Assembly (NCBI RefSeq): GCF_000002875.2 | Contig: NC_009414.2 | Location: 225,001-289,000, forward strand | Origin: Leishmania infantum JPCM5 | Lineage: Eukaryota; Euglenozoa; Kinetoplastea; Trypanosomatida; Trypanosomatidae | Length of the DNA stretch: 64,000 nucleotides | Direction: 5' to 3' | Notes under the pieces: generated by a model | Told to the model about the DNA's origin: nothing | The model's database searches: none | The model's input: the letters and a program-made list of their open reading frames with translations, nothing else | Shown: piece by piece, positions 9,284-18,500 of the stretch | How positions within the stretch are numbered: position 1 is the first letter of the stretch | Layout of the letters: each line of letters starts with the position of its first letter | Position numbers and translations under genes: made by a program

Positions 9284-9659
9284 TATTCACAAGTCTTTTT
9301 CCCCCACAAACAGTGCCACAGTGAGCAAAGCTCAAGCAAGGAAGCACAGAAAAGAAAAGGGAAAGCATCGATGTCCTTTAGCAATGGAAACGGCAGCCTT
9401 TTAGGTGGGGAGAATGATGTCGGCCTCGGCATATTATTCTTCGCGAATCATGTTCTGTTTTGGTCGGCGGAATGCTGAGACTCAAGGCGCAAAGAGGGCG
9501 CATAGGATGCGCCAGCAAAAGATTTCACGAAAGCCCTTTTTTTCTTGCACAACTCTTTCATCTTCCTGCTGTTCTCCTCGTTGCATAAAGCTGCTAGGAA
9601 TATCCTATCACTCTTTGCACAGTTACGCACACACATACCCATAAAAACAATCATCTAAA
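9284..9659. other. Intergenic region before GrpE
   Basis: A C/T-rich tract (9538-9585) followed by AG at 9589-9590 is the probable splice acceptor of GrpE. No gene is seen. Confidence 0.55.
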
Positions 9660-10319
9660 ATGAGAGCTCTGTCGCTGCGAACAGGACTTGTCGCTCGTGC
9701 TTCTGCGGTGGCGTACACTAGTCAGCGCTGGTGCTCTGCTGACGCCAAGTCTGAGAAACGTGCTGAGGAGGAGAAAGAAGCACCATCGACTGGCACCGAG
9801 GAGGTCGTGTCCGCTGCCGCTGTCAAGCAGCTGGAGAAAGAGCTTGATGCGTCCAAGGCCAAGATTGAGGAACTCAAGAAGGAGATCCTGTACCGCGCAG
9901 CGGATGCTGAAAACGCGCGCCGCATCGGCCGCGAGGATGTGGAGAAGGCAAAGCTTTACGGCATCAGCTCATTTGGCAAGGATATGCTGGAAGTTGCAGA
10001 CACGCTTGAGAAGGGCGTCGAGGCGTTTTCTGCCTTTTCAGAGGCTGAGCTGAATGAAAACAAGATTCTGTGCTCCATTTTCACTGGCGTCAAGCTTTCG
10101 CACAAAGTTCTCCTCAAGAACCTCAGCAAACACGGCATTGAGAAGATGGGCGTCACGGTAGGTACAAAGTTCGACCCCAACCTGCATGATGCGCTTGTGA
10201 GCACTTCGGCCACTGAGACGGCTCCTGCCGACACAATCTCCAATGTTTTGAAGGATGGTTACACTCTCAAGAGCCGTGTTCTTCGTGCAGCTCAGGTCAG
10301 CGTTTCCCAACATCCGTAA
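9660..10319 (+). CDS. GrpE: Mitochondrial GrpE co-chaperone (nucleotide exchange factor of mtHsp70), 219 aa
   Basis: GrpE/Mge1 opens the nucleotide-binding domain of mitochondrial Hsp70 to release ADP, supporting protein import and folding in the matrix. The sequence shows a presequence (MRALSLRTGLVARASAVAYTSQRW, about residues 1-25), an acidic linker, then a long coiled-coil helix (about 55-100) containing the family pattern AADAENARRIGREDVEKAK. The helical bundle follows (FGKDMLEVADTLEKGVEAF), then the beta-rich C-terminal domain with GVTVGTKFDPNLHDAL and GYTLKSRVLRAAQVSV, which match GrpE consensus positions including the FDP-x-x-H segment that contacts Hsp70. Length is normal for mitochondrial GrpE. 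In kinetoplastids mtHsp70 also serves kinetoplast DNA maintenance. The next gene is a diverged copy. Confidence 0.95.
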   Translation: MRALSLRTGLVARASAVAYTSQRWCSADAKSEKRAEEEKEAPSTGTEEVVSAAAVKQLEKELDASKAKIEELKKEILYRAADAENARRIGREDVEKAKLYGISSFGKDMLEVADTLEKGVEAFSAFSEAELNENKILCSIFTGVKLSHKVLLKNLSKHGIEKMGVTVGTKFDPNLHDALVSTSATETAPADTISNVLKDGYTLKSRVLRAAQVSVSQHP

Positions 10320-11133
10320 AGTACAAAGCAGAGGTGAGCCGGCAACTTTTTTCGCCTGGATGGGTTGTTTTTCGTGCTGTTCAAAACGTCGTTTCTCCAG
10401 TGCCCAATGATGCTGCGCAGCGTTTCTTTCTAGCCGCTAAAGGTTCACATTGCGTTGCCGCCCCCCAAGTGAGAGGATCTTGGAGCAGAAAGTGTTTTAT
10501 TTCTTAGGCCGATATATTATATTGGGGGCTAACGCTGTAATAAGCTGGAGAGAAACAGGACACGCACACGGCAGGCACTTTTTTTTTAAGTGCCGTGCGC
10601 TTCACATGTATTTGTGTGCTAGCGAGATGATGAGCGATTCTAAAAATAAAACAGAGGATTTGAAGTGAGTTGCTGCGACGAGCAATAGACTGCTCTTCCC
10701 ATTCAGCTAGCAAGCATCGAGGATACGGCCCAGCCTACGCGGACCTAATGAACTTGTCGCTTTTCCTTTTGATCCTGATTTTCTTGCTAGTCACATATTT
10801 TATTAGTACTTTTGATCTTCTGCGGTGTATCTGAAGACCCGAAACGCGAACCCGAGTAAGTGCGGAGGTAAAGGCGAACAAATGCAGTTTCGAAAACTGT
10901 ACTTGAACGCATGTATTGAGTAGCAAAACAAGAAATGAGAAGCCGCGTCTCGGCTCGGTTTTTGTCTGTGTTTTCACTATGGCAGCGAGATTCGACCACA
11001 GGGTAAGGCTTCATGACATCCTGGTGCGGTACTCGCGTGGTTCTGTTTGCACTCTCACTTCCATTTCCCTTGTGTGTGGCTTCCTCTTTTTTTTTTCGCT
11101 TCAGAAGAAACCCCTAAAGACCTGCACGAGAGA
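10320..11133. other. Intergenic region between the two GrpE-like genes
   Basis: Contains A/T-rich stretches and a T8 run near 10570. Near its end is a strong C/T tract (11083-11102) with AG at 11103-11104, the acceptor for the second GrpE-like gene. No other gene is seen. Confidence 0.55.
11083..11104 (+). promoter_or_regulatory. Trans-splice acceptor deciding the start of the GrpE-like paralogue
   Basis: A tract of C and nearly uninterrupted T ends in CTTCAG. The first ATG after it is at 11134, so the extra 29 in-frame codons upstream are probably not translated. Confidence 0.65.
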
Positions 11134-11751
11134 ATGTACAGACGAGTCGGCGCAAACGTGGCGCCTCTCCTCTGCTCACATTGCGTAGCACAAAGGAAAT
11201 GCTGTACAGAAGAAAACACCGCTGGCTTGTCTGTTGCGGAGCTCAAGGGCAAGTACGAAGTCTTGAGAGCAGAACTTTGCGACAGCAAAAGGCAGATTCA
11301 GCAACTTCGATCGGAGAACCTGTACGCTGCTGCTTCATGTGAAAATATTCGAAAGACTACGCAGGAGCAATCAAAGCAGGCGCATAATGACGCAGTCAGA
11401 TCTTTTGCACGCGATATGCTGGATGTTTGCGATGCCCTGCAAGTGGTCACAAAAAAAGCAGTGAAGTACACGCAGAGAAATTCTTCCATACCTAAAAGCG
11501 AGGCTGCGGTCCTCGCTGGTGTGATGCTGACAGAGGAAGTTGCGCTGAAGGTTCTGAAGCGGTATGGAGTGACGCAAATGCACACCGAGGTCGGCGCCAC
11601 CTTTGACGAGGAAAAGGAAGAGAAGCTCTTTACAGTTCCATCTACACCTTCTCTTAAAGAAGGCAGTGTTGCCGAGATTGTCAAAAACGGATACGACATG
11701 AACGGGTCGGTTTTGCGACGTGCTCAAGTTGGGCTGAGTGAGGACCCCTAA
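11134..11751 (+). CDS. Diverged GrpE-like protein, tandem paralogue of mitochondrial GrpE, 205 aa
   Basis: The protein aligns end to end with the upstream GrpE: a helical segment (LRSENLYAAASCENIRKTT), the bundle (FARDMLDVCDALQVVTKKA), the beta domain (GVTQMHTEVGATFDEEKEEK) and the terminal pattern GYDMNGSVLRRAQVGLSE. Identity is low but the order and spacing are the same, so it arose by duplication. The Hsp70-contacting segment has changed: FDPNLHDAL of the normal copy is FDEEKEEKL here, losing the Pro and His that most GrpEs keep. The N-terminus (MYRRVGANVAPLLCSHCVAQRKCC) has several cysteines and could be a weak mitochondrial signal. The frame is intact over 205 codons, so it is under some constraint rather than a fresh pseudogene. 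It may be a specialised exchange factor or a partner of the normal GrpE. Confidence 0.8.
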   Translation: MYRRVGANVAPLLCSHCVAQRKCCTEENTAGLSVAELKGKYEVLRAELCDSKRQIQQLRSENLYAAASCENIRKTTQEQSKQAHNDAVRSFARDMLDVCDALQVVTKKAVKYTQRNSSIPKSEAAVLAGVMLTEEVALKVLKRYGVTQMHTEVGATFDEEKEEKLFTVPSTPSLKEGSVAEIVKNGYDMNGSVLRRAQVGLSEDP

Positions 11752-12061
11752 GGGTGCATTACGCGCGGCAGTGCAAGAGGACATCTTTTCCTTGCCTGAT
11801 CCACTTTGCTACTGGGGCCCATATTACCATCACACTCCATTATCTAAAAAAGCCAAGAAAGCAATAACAACAACAACAAAAAACAGCGTTTACGCCGGCA
11901 CTGACTTTTCTTCTTTCTTACTTTTGCCTTCTGCAGTGCTTTGTGTCAGATGTTTGTTTTCGCTGCTGTTTGCTCGTGAAACACTCTCATCTCTCTCTCT
12001 CAACTTTCTCTTCAAAATACTGCGACTAAGCTGAAAGTTGCGACATACGACCTCCGTGAGG
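11752..12061. other. Intergenic region
   Basis: A C/T-rich tract around 11980-12012 and AG at 12029-12030 serve as the likely acceptor of the next gene. A CAA-rich stretch lies near 11863-11884. Confidence 0.55.
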
Positions 12062-12577
12062 ATGCTTCGCCGTTGTGCGTCTGCCGTCGCGCCAGCAGGG
12101 CACATTCCCTGCCCTGCCGCCGCGGTGTCTGGGGTGCAAAGGCGGTTTTTGAAAATTGCCAAGTCTACTTTCGGCTTCTACCTAGCTCGGAGGGGACAGC
12201 GTAAGTTTCCGTTCCACCGTAGGCCGCACATCAAGAACACTCAGGCAATGAACCTGAACGCTCCGTACTTTTGGAGTTATATGACAGCGAAGAGCCAGTC
12301 CTTTTTTCTTCCCGAGGAGAATTACATAACTGGCGATTGGACAGGAAAGTTCTTTGTCTCAAAGCGGCAGGTGTACACCCTTCAACATGCCACTAGCGGA
12401 GGAAAGGTTAGAGTCAAGTCGTTTCCATCCGTTTTCGAGCTGAACAGCCCTTCTCGATGGAATGTGGGCAAGGAAATGAACACGTTGACAAAGCCGCGCA
12501 TGGACCTCATCGATGATCAGATGCTTACGAAGAAGCAGCGTTTGGATTACGTGAAAGCAGGTTTGCTGCCCAAATAA
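12062..12577 (+). CDS. Hypothetical basic protein with mitochondrial presequence, 171 aa
   Basis: The start is the first ATG after the acceptor AG at 12029-12030. The N-terminus (MLRRCASAVAPAGHIPCPAA) is a typical Arg/Ala-rich mitochondrial presequence ending near VSGVQRRF. The mature part is short, very basic and rich in aromatics (FGFYLARRGQRKFPFHRRP, NAPYFWSYMTAKSQSFFLPE), with a C-terminus of KKQRLDYVKAGLLPK. Such composition fits a mitochondrial ribosomal protein or another rRNA-bound component, but I do not recognise a family signature, so this is inference only. It lies in a run of putative mitochondrial genes. Confidence 0.75.
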   Translation: MLRRCASAVAPAGHIPCPAAAVSGVQRRFLKIAKSTFGFYLARRGQRKFPFHRRPHIKNTQAMNLNAPYFWSYMTAKSQSFFLPEENYITGDWTGKFFVSKRQVYTLQHATSGGKVRVKSFPSVFELNSPSRWNVGKEMNTLTKPRMDLIDDQMLTKKQRLDYVKAGLLPK

Positions 12578-12874
12578 AGCGCCTTGAGCTCACAGCCAAA
12601 ACACACACATAAAAATATCGAGGACAAGCTAGCCCTGTAGCGTTTTTGATTCTCATCGAATGGAGTACTAGGCTTCCGGGCTGTCAAATGAACTGAGAGC
12701 GACTATGACTTCTTGTAGCGCTCATACTCTTGAGTCAACGGCTTCTTAAGCGTCGTTGGTGGCGGACCGCTGTAGCAAAACATATGCCTCTCCCCCTTAC
12801 TTCCTATAGTCTTTACTCTTTTTTTTTTTCTAGTGCTCCAACGCCTAGCCCAGAAAATCCCGCTCGCCACAGAA
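12578..12874. other. Intergenic region with strong splice acceptor
   Basis: A T10 tract within a C/T-rich run (12811-12830) ends in TAG, with AG at 12832-12833. This fixes the start of the next gene at the ATG at 12875. Confidence 0.6.
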
Positions 12875-13714
12875 ATGCTCTTGCGGCGTGTGCTCAAGTG
12901 CAACTCACAGGCTCGCTGGGTTCGGTGGGACGGCATAAAAGCTCCTTCAGTATTGAATCATGCTGCGGACCACAGTGATCTGCTAAATGCTGTCTTCGAC
13001 GAGATCGAAAATTGCGACACATCCGTCCATGCAGAGAAGCGCGAGTCGCCAAAAATGGTTGAGTCCAGTGGCACGCCAACCAGCCCATCTAACACCGCCC
13101 CATCAGTTTCAGACACAAAAGTGCGGCTTGAAGAAGCAAAGCATAAACGGCTACGCCGTCAGCTGAGGGACGCCACTGAGGAGCTTGATGCTCTACTGAA
13201 CGAAAGCAGCCGGACGACAGCCGCTGTCTCGAGCGCCAAGTATGTACCTGCGCGGGCGGCAAAGACGTTCTTGTCCTCGGCTGAATTGGTTCAGGAAAAG
13301 TCGCCTCAAGAATTTGTAGCGCTGGAAAACAGCAAAGCAGAGCTGGATCGCCTGCCGGTGCTGCGACACTCAGGATGCTCCGCAGTAGTGACGTTAGTGG
13401 GAGTTGTCACCGAGCCACCAACAAGCGTCAGCGTAGCGCTTCCTGGAGTGAGTGAGGCGACTAACTGTGTCGAGTTTGCTGTTCGGTACGATGTTCCGTT
13501 TTTCCAGATGCAAACATCCATGGGGATAGTGATTCGGACAGTTGGGGCATCACTGTCTGCGTTTGCGAAGGAGAGCGTTGACGTGGGGGATGTTGTTCAT
13601 CTTTTAGGTCATTTGGTTCCACTGACAGAACCTAACGGCAAGGGCCACTTGTGCTGTGTTTACGTGCTTCCAGCTGGCGGCAACATGTCTGTCCTTTTGA
13701 AAGCCACGTCATAG
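12875..13714 (+). CDS. Putative mitochondrial OB-fold (SSB-like) protein, 279 aa
   Basis: The N-terminus (MLLRRVLKCNSQARWVRWDG) looks like a mitochondrial presequence. Residues about 70-115 are charged and probably helical (VRLEEAKHKRLRRQLRDAT). The C-terminal 120 residues have the strand pattern of a single-stranded-DNA-binding OB fold: VVTLVGVVTEPPTS, then CVEFAVRYD, then VIRTVGASLSAFAKESVDVGD, then VVHLLGHLVPL and HLCCVYVLPAGG. This resembles mitochondrial SSB and the C-terminal OB domains of kinetoplastid editosome proteins of the KREPA class. I cannot tell which nucleic acid it binds. The long N-terminal part is not found in ordinary mtSSB (about 110-150 aa), so it is not simply RIM1. 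Neighbours are mitochondrial as well. Confidence 0.7.
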   Translation: MLLRRVLKCNSQARWVRWDGIKAPSVLNHAADHSDLLNAVFDEIENCDTSVHAEKRESPKMVESSGTPTSPSNTAPSVSDTKVRLEEAKHKRLRRQLRDATEELDALLNESSRTTAAVSSAKYVPARAAKTFLSSAELVQEKSPQEFVALENSKAELDRLPVLRHSGCSAVVTLVGVVTEPPTSVSVALPGVSEATNCVEFAVRYDVPFFQMQTSMGIVIRTVGASLSAFAKESVDVGDVVHLLGHLVPLTEPNGKGHLCCVYVLPAGGNMSVLLKATS

Positions 13715-14063
13715 TCAACATGTTGTGTTCACAAAAAAAAAAGAGGTGCCAGTGAGCAGTTAGCATGTCTATGCTTTTGATGTGTTCAATCGTCAGCATC
13801 CTCGCAACGCTGTTTCTCCTGCTCTGAATGCGCATTCTCCAACAAATGTTTTTCTTCAGTGGCGGTATGTCGGCTCGTAATGCGGGCAGGCTGGTGGGCC
13901 CATCCTATGGGTTCACTCGCCAGTTTCTTGAGGCTCTTCCACTCACTTTCTGCGCTTTCCAATATGGCTTTCGCTTTCTCGCTCTCTCGCGTCAGGCTCC
14001 TCTGGCGCTTTCGAGACATCCATCTTTCACTTTGACCGGTATCGTCACTCGTAACCAAGCACC
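13715..14063. other. Intergenic region
   Basis: An A10-A11 run lies near 13732-13743 just after the stop codon. A C/T-rich stretch (13930-13993) ends in GTCAG with AG at 13994-13995, the probable acceptor of the DJ-1 gene. Confidence 0.55.
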
Positions 14064-14654
14064 ATGAATGTTCTTGTCGTCGCGGCTGATCACTCCGAGG
14101 ACATCGAGCTGATCAGTATTATTGACGTCCTCTCTCGCGCTGGCATCAAGGTCACACTCGCTTCTGTGATGGAGTCGAAGTCCATTACGCTGGCGCACGG
14201 AGTGAATGTGATGTGCGATGCTCTGATTGGAGAAGTCTCTGCAGTTGAATACGACGCAGTGCTCCTTCCCGGTGGCATGCCAGGAGCCGTCCATCTCGGC
14301 AACAACGAAGCGCTGAAGAAGATTCTGCAGAACGCGCGAGTGGGGAAAAAGCTGTACGGCGGAATCTGCGCTGCTCCCGCCGTCGCCCTTGCTCCTATGG
14401 GGCTGCTGGAGGGTGTGGACACCGTCACTTGCTACCCCGGCTTTGAGGATAAGCTGCCCTCTTCTGTTAAGTACTCCACGAACGCTGTTGTGAAGTCAGA
14501 GAACTGTCTCTCCAGCCGCGGCCCCGGCACCGCCATCTACTTTGCGCTCGCCGTTGTTTCGATTCTCAAGTCACCTGACCTGGCTGAGAGGCTCGCCAAG
14601 GCCATGCTTGTGGATCACAGTAACGAGATGAACGACGTGCGCGCCATCAAGTAA
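14064..14654 (+). CDS. DJ-1/PfpI-family protein (YajL-like), 196 aa
   Basis: The protein has the DJ-1/ThiJ/PfpI flavodoxin-like fold over its whole length. Visible signatures are the N-terminal strand MNVLVVAADHSEDIELISI with Glu15 at the position of the conserved glutamate, the ALLLPGGMPGA-type segment (YDAVLLPGGMPGAVHL), the nucleophile elbow GGICAAPA with Cys102, and SSRGPGTAIYFAL near the C-terminus. A Tyr (TCYPGFED) replaces the histidine seen in human DJ-1, as in bacterial YajL. Members protect against oxidative and carbonyl stress as glyoxalases or redox-sensing chaperones. No targeting peptide is evident, so it is probably cytosolic, unlike its upstream neighbours. Confidence 0.92.
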   Translation: MNVLVVAADHSEDIELISIIDVLSRAGIKVTLASVMESKSITLAHGVNVMCDALIGEVSAVEYDAVLLPGGMPGAVHLGNNEALKKILQNARVGKKLYGGICAAPAVALAPMGLLEGVDTVTCYPGFEDKLPSSVKYSTNAVVKSENCLSSRGPGTAIYFALAVVSILKSPDLAERLAKAMLVDHSNEMNDVRAIK

Positions 14655-15514
14655 ACTTAGCAGTGGGGGAGGGGCCTCTAGGAGAATTTTTCTTTGAGGG
14701 CATCAACGACTATCGTCAGCGAAAAGACAAGGGCAAAATGCTCTCTTCCGATCTTTTCTTTCTTGCTTTATCCACTTCTTCTGTAGCTCCGTCCCTTTTC
14801 TCGGGCTCCAACTATTTAGGCTTGCGCGATTGTATTGGTCTCTGGTACACCTGTTTCAGATGTATATGCCCGTGACGATTTCAGGGTGTCGAGCGACAGC
14901 TCGCCGAAGCCTTTCGCCGCCTTCGTTGTAACGAACTCAAAACAAAAAGTAACTGACACAGCGATGAAACGCTAAGAGAAGCTCGAGGTGAACGTGCCTA
15001 ACGGTGATTTTTACGTCAGTAGGAAATGCTCGTCCTTGTGTGCTATCGCTTCTGTACAGTGACTAATGGGATGCCGTGCTCCGACTCCACTCGCACCGTT
15101 TTGTCTTGCGGCCTCCCTTTGATGATTTATGCGTTTGTGAGCTTCCGATTGTCTTTCTTCGCTTCCTCACGCCACTTTCACACCACACAGCGAAGCTGGA
15201 AAGAAGCAAAAGAGAAAAGGAACCATCTTTCACCTCATTTACTCACTCTTGATATTACTAAACGGACTGAACACTTTGAAGTGCTCTTCTTTACACTTGT
15301 ATTGGTTCCGTGCTCCGCCATTCCTGCGCTAGCGCTCGTCTTGTTGGTTCTCTTACAGCACCACGGCAAGGAGGGAGGCAAAGACGACTGGTGCGCGTGA
15401 AGGAAAGCAAAAGCAAAGAAAAACATTGTTGGGTGCCCTACGAAGCCACATTCTCACGCCTCCGCTGAGCGGCATCACTTTGTCAGTCTGGAAACGTGAT
15501 AAAAAGCGTCGACG
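14655..15514. other. Intergenic region
   Basis: Holds the 3' UTR of the DJ-1 gene and the 5' region of the armadillo-repeat gene. C/T-rich patches occur near 14740-14815 and 15110-15180. Several AGs upstream of 15515 (for example 15485-15486) could be acceptors. No gene is recognised. Confidence 0.5.
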
Positions 15515-18500
15515 ATGATGGAGGACATTTTTGATCAAATGGTGTGTGGCTCTCCCATGCAGCAGCTTAATCTCAAAGGAGTCGACACACCAGAGTACAC
15601 CATCATATGTGCACAGGCACCAGATGCGGCAAGGCGTGTGGCCATTCTGCAGAATCGTCTCCAAACATCCACGGAGAGTAGCGCTGCGCAGAACGTCACC
15701 CTGCTGCTGAGGACGTGTGTAAGCTCGCAGCTGTCGCCGGATGAGGTGGAGGAGATGGTGGAAAACGTGGTTAGAATCGCGCGGCAGCACGCCAATTGGC
15801 CCGATTTTTCTCGCTGGGTGTGCGCGCTCATTCATCACTACTGCACGGACGACTTTACGGTGTCTCTCTTCTCCGAGTTTGAGGTGCCGAAGGTCGCCGT
15901 GGATGCCCTGCGCAACAATCCCCACGATCGCAGGGGTGTTCTGGCTGCTGCTACTCTCTTATCCCACTTCAACCTGTACGATATCGGGGACGGTATCACG
16001 CAGCTCACCAACACGCTGCAGAACCACTGCAGTGATGCCACTATTGTCCGCATCGTGACTCGTACGCTGGCAGAGTTCACTTCTTACTACAAAGAGCTTC
16101 CTGACCGGTTCCCGCGTGTAAGTCAGGAGTTAGTCGACGCGAAAGGCATCACTGTGCTGGAGGGCGTGCTGCACGAGCACATCAACAACGAGGAAATCAC
16201 CACGTACGTAGCACGCATCGCTGCAAACGTTACCAGCTCTGGGGCGGCCAACATGGTCGACGCCGACTCTCCCGTCATGATGTACTTGGCCGATGCGCTG
16301 GCTCGGTATCAGCAGTCTGAAATGCTGTGCGGCCACGTGCTGCGCGTGTTCAGCAACCTTCCGCGATCTCGGTATATTGACTGGGATTGTGTGTCGTCTC
16401 TCTTTAACAACACCAAGTCGGAATTGGTTGTCTTTGAGTGCATCCACTTTTTGTGCAGTGTTGCCATCAACGTGAAGGAGATGAAGGCGAAGATTTACAA
16501 CACCGGCTGCGTGCCGCGCGTGCTGGAGATGATGCGCGTGTACCAAGGCAACGCCGCCATTCAAGAGGAGGTGTGCAGTCTCCTCTCGTACCTCTCGTTT
16601 GACTCAGAAACGATCACGGCGAGCATCACGGAGTCAGGAGGCTTGCTGCTGGTACTGAATGCCATGCGAAAGTTCCCAGACAATGAGGACTTGCTCATGT
16701 CGGCATGCGCTGCACTGTCTGGGTTGACATTCAACAACCAGACTGGTCAGCAGGTCATTGTGGACAATGGCGGTGTCGCTCTGATTTTGGACTCCATGCG
16801 TCGCGGCAAAAAGGCGCGACTGCAAGAAAACGGATGCCTCGCTATCGGTACTATGTGCTGGAACAGTGATCTGAAGGCGGATGTGGTGCGGCTGGGAGGC
16901 GTACAGGTGATTATGAAGGCCCTAGAGGAGCACTACACAAGCTCTGGCCTAGTGAAGAACGCGTGTCGCGCTCTTGCGCAAGTCGCATTCAACAGCGAGC
17001 GCTACCGCGATGAGATGAGCGCCAAAGGGGTGATCCCCTTTATTATTCGCGGGATGGCACAGCACCCGAACTACGACCGCGCACAAATGCATGGGTGCGT
17101 GGCCCTGTCGTACCTTTCGTGGACGAACGAGGACAACGCTGCTCAGATCACGGCGAACCACGGCTACAAGGTGGTTGTAGATGCAATGCGTAACCACCCC
17201 AACAACCACGAGGTGCAGGAGCATGCGTGCCGTGCGCTGGCCAACATAAGCAATGTTTCCTTGACGGACTCCTTAGCAGCGTTGGAGCAAATTGTTGCCG
17301 CCATGCGTCGGCACGAGAACATCAGCGAGGTGCAGGAGGAGGCGTGCCGCGCAATTGTGACGCTGTCCCTAGTCTCGCCGTCAAACAAGGACCGGCTCTA
17401 TCAGCTTTTCGGGGCGGATGCCGTGATTGCAGCGATGAAGCGCTTTCCGCAGATTCAACTGGTGCAGCAGGAGGCGTGCAACGCACTGGCTCACTTGGCG
17501 TACGAGCACACCGACCTCAACCGAGCTGTGACCCGTCTTGGCGGTGTCTCGCTGCTACTGGCGGCCATGCGCACCCACAAATCCAGTCCAAAGGTGCAAC
17601 TCAACGCGTGTGGCGGCCTCAGCGCACTTGCGTTTGACAACACAGTCGCACAGCAGCAAATTTTCGAGCTGGGTGGCGTACAATGTGTGATCCACGCCAT
17701 GGACAACTTTGAGCGACTTCGGATGTTGGAGCTTGGGTGCTCTGTGCTAGGGACGCTTGCGTGGAACACGGAAATCAAGGAGCGGGTCGCCGTTGACGCC
17801 ATTCCAGAGATTCTGAAGGCGATGCGGGCACATAGCAACAACGCTCTTCTGCAGAAGTCTACCTGCCGTGCCATTTCTCAATTTGCCTTCAACTCAGAAA
17901 GCAATCGACAACTACTCGCCGACTCTGGGGCGATTCCGCTGATTGTGAACGCAATGCGGGCGCACTTGACAACGGAGAAGTTAATTGTGCATGCACTCAA
18001 AGCTCTCACCTATCTCTGTTGGGAGAACACACAGGTGGCCGAGACAATAATTAACGAACGTGTCGAGGAGGTTCTGCAGCGCATCATCGAGCACTACGAG
18101 CAGACGCACCGGGTTTACAACGAGGCTGTGCACCTTTCCAAGATTCTTTTTCGCAAGACGACTGGGAGCCCAAGCCCGAATTTGCGAATTGTGTCCCCTC
18201 CCATTGTGTCGCCAATGCCGATACAGCAAACGCCGTGGTTGCGATATGAGAATCCAGCGCCTCCCAGCCCGCCTCCTCAGGAGAATCCGGAAGACCATTT
18301 CTACTCAGCGCCGTTGGACAGGCCGCAGGAAAAACCATACCAAGACCACGCCCACCGCCGCGATGCTCCGGCAGACGACGACCGCGGGGGTCCGAGGAGC
18401 GGTAGGGGTGGTGGCCGTGGTCGCGGCGGCTCTCGTCGACGCGGTGGACCTCCAACCCGCGGTGGTGGTGGTGAGCGGGTCGGAGAGAGAGGGAGTGACA

